A stretch of DNA of 64,000 nucleotides from Peptoniphilus catoniae (GTDB taxonomy: Bacteria > Bacillota > Clostridia > Tissierellales > Peptoniphilaceae), in the NCBI RefSeq assembly GCF_901447155.2, contig NZ_LR588413.1:62001-126000 (forward strand), given 5' to 3'. Below, one piece after another: positions 34,176-43,007 of the stretch. The first letter of the stretch is position 1; each line of letters begins with the position of its first letter. The notes under the pieces were generated by a model. It did not search any database. It was not told where the DNA came from and was given only the letters and a program-made list of their open reading frames with translations. Both the position numbers and the translations under genes were made by a program.

Positions 34176-36803
34176 GTGAAAAGATTAAAATTACATGATA
34201 TTAGGACAGCTTATTTAGAATTTTTTAAATCAAAGGGACATTTAGTCCTGCCAAGTTTTTCCTTAGTTCCAAAGGGGGATAAATCTTTGCTTCTTATAGG
34301 TGCGGGAATGGCGCCTATGAAAAAATATTTTACAGGGGAATTAACACCTCCTTCTAAAAGAGTGACTACTTGTCAAAAGTGCATTAGAACAGGAGACATA
34401 GAAAATGTAGGTAAGACAGATAGACATGCTACTTTTTTTGAAATGTTGGGGAATTTTTCTTTTGGTGATTATTTTAAAAACGAAGCTATTGAATGGGCTT
34501 ATGAATTTTTAACAAAGGTACTTGAAATAAACCCTAAAGATATATGGGTTAGCGTATATTTTGAAGATGATGAAGCTTTTAATATCTGGCACAATAAAAT
34601 AGGGATACCTGAAGAGAAAATAGTTAGACTTGGAAAAGAAGATAACTTTTGGGAACTTGAAGTAGGCCCGTCAGGTCCTTGTTCAGAAATTTACATTGAC
34701 AGGGGAGAAGATTATGGTTGCGGAAGTCCTGACTGTAAACCTGGTTGTGAATGTGACAGGTTTATAGAGGTTTGGAATCTTGTATTTACTCAATTTGATA
34801 AAGATGAAAATAAAGTTTATAATCCTTTAGATCATCCCAATATAGATACAGGTATGGGTCTTGAAAGATTGGCAACTATTTTACAGGGAACAGATAATAT
34901 ATTTGAGATAGATGCTATAAAGGAGATAATTTACTTAATTACTAAAAAAGCAGGCTACAAATACACAAGTGACAGTAAACTTGATGTATCTGTTAGAGTG
35001 ATTACAGACCATATAAGGGCTATAACTTTTATGATTTCCGACAATATAAGGCCTTCAAACGAAGGTAGAGGTTATGTTCTTAGAAGGCTTATAAGAAGAG
35101 CTTCAAGACACGGTAGGCTTCTTGGAATCAAAGGAGGTTTTTTATCTGAACTTTCAGAATTTGTTATAGACTCCTGGGGCCAAGATTATTATTCTGATTT
35201 AAAAGATAACAAGGAAACTATAATGAAGGTTATTAAAGCTGAAGAGGAAAAATTCCTTGAAACTTTGGAATCAGGCATGGAGATACTGGATTCATATATA
35301 AATTCAATGAAAAATAATAATGAAAAAATTCTTAGTGGAGAAATTGCTTTTAAATTATATGATACTTATGGATTTCCAGTAGATTTAACAGAAGAAATAT
35401 TAAATGAAAAAAACATGTCCATTGATATGGAAGCATTTAAGTCTAATATGGAAGAGCAAAGGCAACGAGCAAGGGAAGCAAGGCATGATAATACAGATTC
35501 TGGATGGTCAAACTTATCTGATGAAAAAATTTATGAAAATTTAGAATCTGAATTTGTAGGCTATGAATATAATAAAAGTAAATCAAATATTATTTTTATA
35601 ACTAAAGACGATAAAGAAGTTGAGAATTTATCTGAAGGACATAGAGGTATAGTTGTACTCGATAAGACACCTTTTTATGGAGAAAGTGGAGGTCAAGTGG
35701 GAGATACAGGCATAATCTATTCAGATGATTTTAAGCTTAGAGTTTTAGATACTAAAAAGATTCATAATGATTTAATTATTCATATTGTAGATGTTGAAGA
35801 AGGGACTGCAAGAAAAACGGCAGTTAATGCAGAAATTGATGCGGCAAGAAGAAATAATATTAGAAAAAATCACTCAGTTACACATTTATTACACAAGGCT
35901 TTAAAAGAAGTTTTAGGAGATCATGTAAATCAAGCCGGATCTGAAGTTTTAGATAAATCAATGAGATTTGACTTTACTCATTATGAAGCTATAAAAGATG
36001 AAGATTTGGAAAAGATAGAAAGAATAGTAAATGAAAAAATTTCTGAATCTCTTAAAGTTAAAACTGAAATTAAACCATTGAAAGAAGCATATGAGTCAGG
36101 AGCAATCGGTCTTTTTGAAGAAAAGTACGGAGAAAAGGTTAGGATTGTATCTATGGGAGATTATTCTACAGAATTATGTGGGGGTACTCATGTGAATAAT
36201 ACTTCAGAAATTCAAATGTTTAAAATTCTTTCAGAAAACGGAATTTCATCAGGAGTAAGAAGAATTGAAGCTATTACGGGACCTGTTGTATATGATTATC
36301 TAAATAATCTTGAAAAGACAAGAAACCAAAGCGCTGCTTTGTTAAAATCCAGTAAAGAAGAGATTGTTAATAAAATTGAACATTTAACTAAGTCTTTAAA
36401 AAATTATGAGAAAGAAATTAATCTTCTTAAACTTCAGACTGCAAAAGACGAGATATCTAAAATTATTAACAAGGTAAGAAGTATAAACTCAATAAATTAT
36501 GTAACATATAAGTTTAATGGAGTTGATCTTGATACATTGAGAAACCTTGCAGACCTTGTAAGAAACAAACTCGATTCTGTTGTTGTTGTTTTTGCAACTG
36601 AAAATGATGGAAAACTTAATTTTGTATGTGCAGTTTCAAAGGACCTTGTATCTAAGGGTATTAATGCAGGTAAAATAGTAAAGGGAATTGCTAAAATCGC
36701 TGGTGGAGGCGGAGGCGGAAGACCTGATATGGCGACGGCTGGTGGAAAAGATTTGTCTAAAGTTGATGAAGCCCTTTCAGGTATAGAAAATCTTTTAAAT
36801 TAA
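34176..36803 (+). CDS. alaS: Alanyl-tRNA synthetase
   Basis: An 875-residue alanyl-tRNA synthetase: class II catalytic core with FFKSKGHLVLPSFSLVP and NVGKTDRHATFFEMLGNFSFGDYF, the editing domain with HSVTHLLHKAL and CGGTHV (zinc ligands), and a C-terminal glycine-rich C-Ala part (AGGGGGGRPDMATAGG). GTG 34176 follows AAGGTGAGG with 6-base spacing; an in-frame GTG at 34164 lies inside the ribosome site. Followed by ireB and ruvX, the standard Bacillota order. Confidence 0.97.
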   Translation: MKRLKLHDIRTAYLEFFKSKGHLVLPSFSLVPKGDKSLLLIGAGMAPMKKYFTGELTPPSKRVTTCQKCIRTGDIENVGKTDRHATFFEMLGNFSFGDYFKNEAIEWAYEFLTKVLEINPKDIWVSVYFEDDEAFNIWHNKIGIPEEKIVRLGKEDNFWELEVGPSGPCSEIYIDRGEDYGCGSPDCKPGCECDRFIEVWNLVFTQFDKDENKVYNPLDHPNIDTGMGLERLATILQGTDNIFEIDAIKEIIYLITKKAGYKYTSDSKLDVSVRVITDHIRAITFMISDNIRPSNEGRGYVLRRLIRRASRHGRLLGIKGGFLSELSEFVIDSWGQDYYSDLKDNKETIMKVIKAEEEKFLETLESGMEILDSYINSMKNNNEKILSGEIAFKLYDTYGFPVDLTEEILNEKNMSIDMEAFKSNMEEQRQRAREARHDNTDSGWSNLSDEKIYENLESEFVGYEYNKSKSNIIFITKDDKEVENLSEGHRGIVVLDKTPFYGESGGQVGDTGIIYSDDFKLRVLDTKKIHNDLIIHIVDVEEGTARKTAVNAEIDAARRNNIRKNHSVTHLLHKALKEVLGDHVNQAGSEVLDKSMRFDFTHYEAIKDEDLEKIERIVNEKISESLKVKTEIKPLKEAYESGAIGLFEEKYGEKVRIVSMGDYSTELCGGTHVNNTSEIQMFKILSENGISSGVRRIEAITGPVVYDYLNNLEKTRNQSAALLKSSKEEIVNKIEHLTKSLKNYEKEINLLKLQTAKDEISKIINKVRSINSINYVTYKFNGVDLDTLRNLADLVRNKLDSVVVVFATENDGKLNFVCAVSKDLVSKGINAGKIVKGIAKIAGGGGGGRPDMATAGGKDLSKVDEALSGIENLLN

Positions 36804-36823
36804 TTTTGTTATAGAAAGTTCTA

Positions 36824-36832
36824 TGATATAAT
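36824..36832 (+). promoter_or_regulatory. Extended -10 promoter before ireB
   Basis: TGATATAAT (TATAAT at 36827-36832) is a TGn-extended perfect -10 in the 46-base gap between alaS and ireB, so the ireB-ruvX-DUF1292 genes can be transcribed separately from alaS. A TTGTTA candidate -35 is only 15 bp away. Confidence 0.55.
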
Positions 36833-36849
36833 TAACGTGGAGGTTAATT

Positions 36850-37098
36850 ATGGATAAAAATTATGAAACACAAGTATTTGAAAAACAATATTTAGAATCT
36901 GAAAAATATAGGAATATGCTAAAAAGTATATATGATTCTTTAGAGGAAAAAGGATATAATCCAATTGATCAAATTATAGGATATATACTATCTGGAGACC
37001 CTACTTATATAACAAGTTATAATAATGCAAGATCCATAATTCAAAAGATAGAAAGAGATAATTTATTGGCGGAACTATTAAAATCGTATTTAAAATAA
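36850..37098 (+). CDS. ireB: IreB family regulatory phosphoprotein (UPF0297)
   Basis: An 82-residue protein with the UPF0297 pattern: [44 protein letters not shown] ending in a short helical tail (reported here only as motif spacing around [16 protein letters not shown]). In Enterococcus IreB is phosphorylated by the Ser/Thr kinase IreK and tunes cephalosporin resistance. GGAGG precedes the ATG. The conserved alaS-ireB-ruvX-DUF1292 order supports the assignment. Confidence 0.93.
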   Translation: MDKNYETQVFEKQYLESEKYRNMLKSIYDSLEEKGYNPIDQIIGYILSGDPTYITSYNNARSIIQKIERDNLLAELLKSYLK

Positions 37099-37100
37099 TG

Positions 37101-37127
37101 AAGTGAGATGGTGTTTCCATCTCACTT
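37101..37127 (+). repeat. Perfect 11-bp hairpin between ireB and ruvX
   Basis: AAGTGAGATGG (37101-37111) and CCATCTCACTT (37117-37127) flank a TGTTT loop. No T tract follows, so it is not a typical terminator. It may stabilise or process the ireB 3' end, or shape the ruvX translation start downstream. Confidence 0.75.
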
Positions 37128-37158
37128 GCACATTAAAGATAAGTTAGGTTGTGATTGT

Positions 37159-37566
37159 ATTAGAATTTTAGGATTAGATATAGGAGATAAGTGGATAGGT
37201 GTATCTATTAGTGATGAGCTTTTATTTATTGCACAACCTCTTGTAACAATTAAACGTGAATCTAATGAACAGGTCTTTAGTGAAATTAAAGATATTATTG
37301 ATAAATATAATATTGGAAAAATTATTGTAGGTCTACCGAAAAATATGAATAATACAATAGGTCCGCAATGTGAAAAGGTTAGAAAATTTGCCACAAAGCT
37401 TGAAAACGAATTTAACATTAAAGTGGGTTACGTAGATGAGAGATTGACTACTATTTCTGCAAATAGAGTCTTAATGGAAGGTAAAGTTAGAAGAGAAAAC
37501 AGAAAAAAACACATAGATAAAATTGCGGCGACTTACATTCTACAAACTTATTTAGATAGTAACTAG
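37159..37566 (+). CDS. ruvX: Holliday junction resolvase-like RuvX/YqgF
   Basis: A YqgF-family RNase H-fold nuclease with ILGLDIGDKWIGVSISD (first catalytic Asp), IIVGLPKNMNNTIGPQ and VDERLTT. Proposed roles are resolution of Holliday junctions and 16S rRNA maturation. Family members begin MRILGLDxG; the codon at that place is ATT 37159 preceded by AGGTTGTGAT, so a non-standard ATT start is my favoured reading (135 residues). In-frame ATG 37108 (152 residues) and TTG 37126 are the conventional alternatives, but both fall in the hairpin at 37101-37127 and lack a Shine-Dalgarno. Confidence 0.8.
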   Translation: MRILGLDIGDKWIGVSISDELLFIAQPLVTIKRESNEQVFSEIKDIIDKYNIGKIIVGLPKNMNNTIGPQCEKVRKFATKLENEFNIKVGYVDERLTTISANRVLMEGKVRRENRKKHIDKIAATYILQTYLDSN

Positions 37567-37574
37567 GAGGAAAA

Positions 37575-37814
37575 ATGAACAAGCAAATTTTTTATGACGA
37601 AGAAGGAAATTCTGCTGAATTTGACATTAAGGCAAAGTTCGGCATTGATGATAAATATTATGTGGCAATGCAAAGAATTGACGATGAAGAGAACTTAATC
37701 TATTTACTAAGAATAGAAATCGATGATGAAGGCGAGGAATATTTAAAAGGAATAGATGATGAGGAATTAAAAGAGGCTCAGGAAGCCTATGAGGAATTGA
37801 TTTCTGAAAAATAA
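37575..37814 (+). CDS. DUF1292 family protein (YrzB-like)
   Basis: A 79-residue acidic protein of the DUF1292 family (YFDEEGNS-like N-terminus, KYYVAMQRIDDEENLIYLLRI, then a very acidic tail). Function unknown. It follows ruvX as yrzB follows yrrK in Bacillus. AGGAGG is the ribosome site. It probably shares the ireB-ruvX transcript. Confidence 0.88.
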   Translation: MNKQIFYDEEGNSAEFDIKAKFGIDDKYYVAMQRIDDEENLIYLLRIEIDDEGEEYLKGIDDEELKEAQEAYEELISEK

Positions 37815-37834
37815 TATAGATAAAGGGGTGGATT

Positions 37835-38296
37835 ATGAGCTCAAGTAGGGAATATATCAAGCAAGTGCTTAAGGAAAATGGACATAAATTTACTAATCAA
37901 AGATCGAAAATTTATAATGTATTTTTAAATAACCCGGGAGAGCATTTATCTACTGAAGATGTTTACGAATATGTATCTGAAGAATCTCCAGAAATTGGTA
38001 TTGCAACCATATATAGAACACTTATGCTTTTTGAACAACTTGGAATTCTATATAAAATTAGTTTTGATGACGGTGTCGTTAGATATGAAGTTAAATCATC
38101 TAATTCAAAACATAGACATCATCATTTAATTTGTTTGAACTGTTCAAGTATTACTGAAGTGAAATTAGATTTATTAGATTCTTTGGAAGAAAAAATCGAG
38201 AAAACTGAACATTTTACTATAATTGATCATAATCTTAAGTTCTACGGATATTGTGAGAAATGCCGCAATAAAAAGGAGAAAGATAATGAAAAATAG
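37835..38296 (+). CDS. Fur family metal-responsive regulator
   Basis: A 153-residue Fur-superfamily repressor: N-terminal winged helix (FTNQRSKIYNVFL, IGIATIYRTLMLFEQLG), the histidine cluster HRHHH at 93-97 and structural zinc pairs C100xxC103 and C140xxC143. Whether it senses iron (Fur), zinc (Zur) or peroxide (PerR) cannot be decided from the motifs visible. The 3' end overlaps the RNase J gene by 11 bases. AAAGGGGTGG is the ribosome site. Confidence 0.9.
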   Translation: MSSSREYIKQVLKENGHKFTNQRSKIYNVFLNNPGEHLSTEDVYEYVSEESPEIGIATIYRTLMLFEQLGILYKISFDDGVVRYEVKSSNSKHRHHHLICLNCSSITEVKLDLLDSLEEKIEKTEHFTIIDHNLKFYGYCEKCRNKKEKDNEK

Positions 38297-39950
38297 TAAT
38301 AAGTTAAAAATTATTCCCCTTGGAGGTATGCACGAGGTAGGGAAAAATTTGACTTTGATAGAATATCGTGATGAAATAATTATAGTAGATTGTGGTATGA
38401 CATTTCCTGGAGAAGAACATCTTGGAATTGACATAATAATTCCAGATGTATCTTATTTAATCAAAAATCAAGAAAAGATTAAGGCTTTGGTTTTAACACA
38501 CGGACACGAGGACCATATAGGGGCTATACCTTATGTTTTGAAAAAGATAAAGATGCCTATTTATGGAACACCTCTTACAATAGGACTTTTGGAAAATAAA
38601 TTAAAGGAGCATCGTTTGGGTAATGTTGACCTTAATGTTGTACATGCAGGAGATAATATAAAATTTGGTAAAATGGAAGTTGAATGGATAAGAGTAAATC
38701 ACTCAATTCCTGATTCGTGCGCCATAGCAATTAAAACACCATTGGGATATGTTTATCATTCGGGAGACTTTAAAGTTGACTTTACACCTATTTCCGGTGA
38801 GAAAATTGATCTTAAGAGAATATCTCAGATTGGAGAAAAAGGTGTTATTGCAATGATAGGAGAATCTGTTAATGTACTTAGGGAAGGCTATACAATGAGC
38901 GAATCCAAAGTAGGAGAAACTTTTAACAGATTATTTTCTCAAAAGAAAGATAACAGACTTATAATAGCTACCTTTGCATCAAATGTTCATAGGGTGCAGC
39001 AAATAATTAATTCTGCAGAAAAATATAATAGAAAAGTTGTTTTATCCGGCAGGTCAATGGTTAATGTTATAGAGACAGCTAGAAAATTAAATTACTTAAA
39101 TGTTAAAAAGAATACTATTATTGATATAAAGGATATAAATAAATATGATGATAATGAGCTTGTTTTTATAACAACAGGTTCACAAGGAGAACCGATGTCG
39201 GCTTTAACTAGAATTGCTTGCGGGGAACATAGAAAGATACACTTAACTAAAAATGATGTGGTTATACTTTCCGCTACACCTATTCCAGGTAATGAAACGG
39301 ATGTAACAAAGGTAATAAATAAATTACTGGAATCTGGGGCAGAGGTTGTGTATGAAAGTTTAACAGAGATTCATGTTTCTGGTCACGCCAGACAAGAAGA
39401 GCTGAAACTAATCCTTACTCTTGTGAAGCCCAAGTACTTTATACCGGCTCATGGTGAAATTAGACATTTGTTTAAACATGCTGAAATTGCTGAATCTTTG
39501 GGGGTAAAAAAAGAAAATATATTTATAATGGACAATGGAAATGTACTTGAGATTTCACAGAATGGCGCTAAATTCATAGGGGACGTTCCATCAGGAGAAA
39601 TACTTGTAGATGGGCTTGGTATAGGAGATGTAGGCAATATAGTTCTAAGGGACAGAAAACATTTATCTGAAGATGGGCTTATAATTGTAGTTCTTGGAGT
39701 ATCAAGAGAAAAGAAAAAGATTGTATCAGGGCCTGAAATTATTTCAAGAGGTTTCGTATATGTAAGAGAATCAGAAGATTTAATGGAAGAGGCTAAAGGA
39801 GTGGTTCAGTTAAGTCTTGATAAATGTTCATCTGAAGATATATTTGATTGGTCATCACTTAAAAATACTATTAGAGACGATTTAAAGGGATATTTATTCC
39901 AACAAACCAAAAGGAACCCTATGATATTACCTATAATTATAGAAATTTGA
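38286..39950 (+). CDS. rnj: Ribonuclease J
   Basis: A 554-residue beta-CASP metallo-beta-lactamase nuclease: HGHEDH at 72-77 (metal site), HSGDFKVD, the beta-CASP motifs RIACGEHRKIHL and SGHARQEELKL, and C-terminal domain RGFVYVRESEDLMEEAK. RNase J combines 5'-3' exonuclease and endonuclease activity in mRNA decay. ATG 38286 follows AAAGGAGAAAG; an in-frame ATG at 38223 lies deep in the Fur gene and adds no family sequence. With RNase Y (rny) in this window, two core decay enzymes of Gram-positives are present. Confidence 0.96.
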   Translation: MKNSNKLKIIPLGGMHEVGKNLTLIEYRDEIIIVDCGMTFPGEEHLGIDIIIPDVSYLIKNQEKIKALVLTHGHEDHIGAIPYVLKKIKMPIYGTPLTIGLLENKLKEHRLGNVDLNVVHAGDNIKFGKMEVEWIRVNHSIPDSCAIAIKTPLGYVYHSGDFKVDFTPISGEKIDLKRISQIGEKGVIAMIGESVNVLREGYTMSESKVGETFNRLFSQKKDNRLIIATFASNVHRVQQIINSAEKYNRKVVLSGRSMVNVIETARKLNYLNVKKNTIIDIKDINKYDDNELVFITTGSQGEPMSALTRIACGEHRKIHLTKNDVVILSATPIPGNETDVTKVINKLLESGAEVVYESLTEIHVSGHARQEELKLILTLVKPKYFIPAHGEIRHLFKHAEIAESLGVKKENIFIMDNGNVLEISQNGAKFIGDVPSGEILVDGLGIGDVGNIVLRDRKHLSEDGLIIVVLGVSREKKKIVSGPEIISRGFVYVRESEDLMEEAKGVVQLSLDKCSSEDIFDWSSLKNTIRDDLKGYLFQQTKRNPMILPIIIEI

Positions 39951-39953
39951 AAA

Positions 39954-39978
39954 TTGGAATCGAAAGATTCCTTTTTTT
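39954..39978 (+). terminator. GNRA-loop terminator after RNase J
   Basis: GGAATC (39956-39961), GAAA tetraloop, GATTCC (39966-39971), then seven T residues. Short stem but classic form. It lies inside a longer in-frame reading of the next gene, which supports ATG 39990 as that gene's start. Confidence 0.8.
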
Positions 39979-39989
39979 ACGAGGTAAAA

Positions 39990-40640
39990 ATGACAAATAT
40001 TAACTATGAATATATTGAAGGCTATATTAAAAGTTTAAATTTTGAAGAAGATCCCAAAATTTTATCTATGAGAAATTATGCTAAGGAAAATTCTATACCT
40101 ATAATTGGTACTGAAACGGAAGAATTTATAAAATTTTTAGCATATATGAAAAACTCTGAGAAAATTCTTGAGCTTGGTACAGCTATTGGATATTCTTCTA
40201 TAATTTTAGCAAAAGCTTCAAAGAATTTAAAAAAATTAAAAACAATAGAAATAAATAAAGAAATAGTAAAAATAGCAAATAAAAATATAGAGGATTTTAA
40301 ATTATCAGATAAAATTAAAGTTATTAATGAAGATGCATATTTATATCTACAGGATGAAAAAGAGGTTTTTGATTTAATTTTTATAGATGCAGCAAAGGGA
40401 CAGTATCAAAAATATTTTGACTTGGCGATTAGGTTGCTTAATAGCAATGGAATAATTATATGTGATAATGTTTTGTTTAAAGGCATGATTGCAAGTGACG
40501 ATTTGATTAATAAAAGGGCAAAAACAATAGTAAAAAGGTTGAGAAAATTTTTATTAGATATAAAGTCAAATAATAGTTTTATTTCATCAATAGTTCCTAT
40601 AGGAGACGGAATTTTATTAGTTAGGAGGAAAAATGACTAA
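39990..40640 (+). CDS. trmR: O-methyltransferase, TrmR-like (tRNA mo5U34)
   Basis: A 216-residue SAM-dependent O-methyltransferase (COMT type): ILELGTAIGYSSIILA is the SAM-binding loop, and FDLIFIDAAKGQYQKYFDLA and ICDNVLFKGMI are metal/catalytic segments. In Bacillus the yrrM product TrmR methylates 5-hydroxyuridine at tRNA position 34, and yrrN/yrrO next to it encode U32 proteins that make the hydroxyl group. Here a U32 gene overlaps by 8 bases, so the same job is likely. ATG 39990 has GAGGT at proper spacing. Confidence 0.82.
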   Translation: MTNINYEYIEGYIKSLNFEEDPKILSMRNYAKENSIPIIGTETEEFIKFLAYMKNSEKILELGTAIGYSSIILAKASKNLKKLKTIEINKEIVKIANKNIEDFKLSDKIKVINEDAYLYLQDEKEVFDLIFIDAAKGQYQKYFDLAIRLLNSNGIIICDNVLFKGMIASDDLINKRAKTIVKRLRKFLLDIKSNNSFISSIVPIGDGILLVRRKND

Positions 40641-41865
40641 AAAAGTTGAGTTATTAGCACCGGCAGGTGACTTAAATAAATTAAAATATGCTATAGACTA
40701 TGGAGCTGATGCGGTATATTTAGGAGGAGAGAGTTTTGGATTAAGAAAGGCATCAAAAAACTTTAATATCGATCAAATAGCAAAGGGAGTAAAATATGCT
40801 CATGACAGGGGTAAAAAAGTACATGTTACCCTAAACATTATCCCTCACAATAAAGACATAATAGGGGTAGGTAACTATGCAAAAAACCTTTATGATATAG
40901 GAGTGGATGCCGTAATAGTTTCTGATCCGGGAATGTTTACAAATATTAGAGAATCAGCTCCAAACTTAGATATTCATATTTCAACTCAAGGTTCTGTTAC
41001 AAATTCTCAAACAGTCAAATTTTGGGCTAATCAAGGCGCTAAAAGAGTAGTCCTTGCAAGAGAGCTATCTTTGAAGGAAATAAAAGAAATTGTTAGAGAT
41101 TGCTCTAACTTAATTGAGATAGAAACCTTTCTTCATGGTGCTATGTGTATGTCTTATTCTGGTAGATGCTTATTGTCAAATTACATGACAGGTAGAGATG
41201 CCAATATGGGAGATTGTGCTCAACCCTGTAGATATAAATATTATCTTGTAGAAGAAAAAAGACCGGGAGAATATTTTCCCATAGAAGAACACGAAGAAGG
41301 TTCTTTTATAATGAATTCAAAAGATTTGTGCATGATAGAGCACATCGATGAGCTTATAGAAGCTGGTATAAGCAGTTTAAAAATAGAAGGAAGGGTAAAG
41401 AGCGAGTATTATTTAGCGACAGTTATTAGATCTTATAGAATGGCTATAGATGCTTATTATAATAATCCTCAATCATACAGGTATGATCCGGCACTTTTAG
41501 AAGAAATAAAAAAAGTAAGTCACAGAGATTTCACCACAGGATTTTTCTATGGTAAGGCAAATCAGGACTCTCAAGTATATGAAAATAATTCATATATTAG
41601 GGGTTATGATTTTATCGGAATAGCATTGGACTATGATAAAGATACACAAATAGCGACTATAGAGCAAAGAAATAGAGTTTTTAAGGGAGAAAATATAGAA
41701 ATCTTTGGGCCAGGAGTTAAATATTTTAATCAAACCATTGATTTTATGACGGATGAGGACAACAAAGATATTGAAGTTGCAAATAGGGCAAAACAAATAT
41801 TTAAAATAAAAACTATAAATGAAGTAAAACCTGGATTTTTACTAAGAAGAAAATCTAATATTTAA
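40633..41865 (+). CDS. trhP: U32 family protein, TrhP-like tRNA hydroxylation factor
   Basis: A 410-residue U32 (peptidase-family name, not a protease here) protein with VELLAPAGDLNKLKYAIDYG and four cysteines C172, C179, C195 and C199 in the block starting HGAMCMSYSGRCLL, the iron-sulfur ligand set of RlhA/TrhP-type hydroxylation proteins. TrhP uses prephenate to help form 5-hydroxyuridine at tRNA wobble position 34. Coupling to the upstream methyltransferase supports this over an RlhA (23S rRNA) role. Only one trhP copy is present, where Bacillus has two. The downstream terminator is 4-5 bases away. Confidence 0.85.
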   Translation: MTKKVELLAPAGDLNKLKYAIDYGADAVYLGGESFGLRKASKNFNIDQIAKGVKYAHDRGKKVHVTLNIIPHNKDIIGVGNYAKNLYDIGVDAVIVSDPGMFTNIRESAPNLDIHISTQGSVTNSQTVKFWANQGAKRVVLARELSLKEIKEIVRDCSNLIEIETFLHGAMCMSYSGRCLLSNYMTGRDANMGDCAQPCRYKYYLVEEKRPGEYFPIEEHEEGSFIMNSKDLCMIEHIDELIEAGISSLKIEGRVKSEYYLATVIRSYRMAIDAYYNNPQSYRYDPALLEEIKKVSHRDFTTGFFYGKANQDSQVYENNSYIRGYDFIGIALDYDKDTQIATIEQRNRVFKGENIEIFGPGVKYFNQTIDFMTDEDNKDIEVANRAKQIFKIKTINEVKPGFLLRRKSNI

Positions 41866-41869
41866 TCTT

Positions 41870-41900
41870 AAAAGATAACATCAATAGATGTTATCTTTTC
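41870..41900 (+). terminator. Terminator after the trmR-trhP pair
   Basis: AAAAGATAACATC (41870-41882) and GATGTTATCTTTT (41887-41899) are perfect complements around AATA. A/T ends on both sides make it bidirectional in form. Confidence 0.9.
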
Positions 41901-42004
41901 TTTATTTAGAATATACTATTGATAGTGACATAATTAATAATTAAAGCTTATAAAATTATATTATAGCTAAGTTTTAAATTTTTGATAAAAACAGGAGGAT
42001 AAAA

Positions 42005-42775
42005 ATGGCATTTTCAATGAATGGTAAGAATGTTTTAATAACAGGCGGGGGAAAGGGGATAGGTAAATCAATAACTGAAACCTTTTTAAAAGAAGGCGCG
42101 AATGTTGTTTTTTCAGGAAGAAACGTTCAAACTGGGGAGAGCACAGAAAAAGAATTTTCAACCTATCCTGGAAAGATAAAATTTATAAAATCTGACGTAT
42201 CGTTAGAAGAAGATACAAAAAAATTATTTAAGGAAACAGAAAAATTCCTGGGTTCTATTGATATAGTTGTTTTAAATGCAGGATACTTTCCACAAAAAAG
42301 AATATCTGATATGTCTTCTGAAAACTGGGATGAAGTTATAAATATCAACTTAAAAGGAGTTTTCCTAAACACAAAGGAAGCTATGAATTATTTAAAAACA
42401 GGAGGGAGCATAGTCATAACATCTTCAATTACAGGAAACAGAGTGGGAAATCCCGGACTTTCTCACTATAGTGCTGCTAAAGCAGGAGTAAACGGATTTA
42501 TGAGAACGGCAGCTCTAGAATTATCAGGTTTAGGTATAAATATTAATGCAGTAGAACCTGGAAATATAATGACCCCGGGAATGGAAAATGTTTTAGGAGA
42601 AAAATATATAAAAGATCAAGAGTCTATAATACCTTTAGGTAAGTTAGGTAAACCTGAAGATATTGCTTATGCTGTAATATTTTTAGCATCTGACGAAGCA
42701 AAGTATATTACCGGACAAAGTATAATAGTAGATGGTGGTCAGATTTTACCGGAATCAGCACTTGATCTTAAATAG
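42005..42775 (+). CDS. SDR family NAD(P)-dependent oxidoreductase
   Basis: A 256-residue classical short-chain dehydrogenase: nucleotide loop TGGGKGIGKS, NAG in LNAGYFPQ, the catalytic Ser in VITSSIT and YxxxK as YSAAK, then the C-terminal GQSIIVDGGQ. It resembles FabG-like reductases but lies outside any fatty-acid cluster, so substrate is open (a 3-oxoacyl reductase or sugar/alcohol dehydrogenase). AGGAGG is the ribosome site; it is flanked by terminators on both sides, making a single-gene unit. Confidence 0.9.
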   Translation: MAFSMNGKNVLITGGGKGIGKSITETFLKEGANVVFSGRNVQTGESTEKEFSTYPGKIKFIKSDVSLEEDTKKLFKETEKFLGSIDIVVLNAGYFPQKRISDMSSENWDEVININLKGVFLNTKEAMNYLKTGGSIVITSSITGNRVGNPGLSHYSAAKAGVNGFMRTAALELSGLGININAVEPGNIMTPGMENVLGEKYIKDQESIIPLGKLGKPEDIAYAVIFLASDEAKYITGQSIIVDGGQILPESALDLK

Positions 42776-42808
42776 TTCACAAATTAAAATTTAGATAAAT
42801 TTTATTCA

Positions 42809-42849
42809 GGACTTATTATTTAAAAATATTTAAAATAATAGGTCCCTTT
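42809..42849 (+). terminator. Terminator after the SDR gene
   Basis: GGACTTATTATTT (42809-42821) pairs with AAATAATAGGTCC (42833-42845), one G-U pair, followed by CTTTA. The T run is short, so termination may be partial. Confidence 0.75.
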
Positions 42850-42904
42850 ATGTATGCAATCATTTTATGAAATTTTATAAAAAATTAACCACTTTATGCC
42901 TTTC

Positions 42905-42933
42905 TTGACTTATCTTTTTAAAAGATATAAAAT
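42905..42933 (+). promoter_or_regulatory. Promoter of rny
   Basis: TTGACT (42905-42910) with TAAAAT (42928-42933) at 17-bp spacing; TATAAA two bases earlier is an alternative -10. The leader to the rny ATG is about 68 bases. Confidence 0.65.
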
Positions 42934-43007
42934 AATTCTGTACAAGTTTATATTGAAATATGTAATTATAAAATTGGAACTTGAAAATTAAATAAGGAGG
43001 TGTATGA

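Noticed and set aside
37101-37127. Rho-independent terminator between ireB and ruvX
   Set aside because: The stem is perfect but no T tract follows on either strand, so it is listed as a hairpin only.
39954-39989. Extended N-terminus of the TrmR-like protein from TTG 39954
   Set aside because: The added codons lie in the RNase J terminator hairpin, and ATG 39990 has a proper ribosome site.
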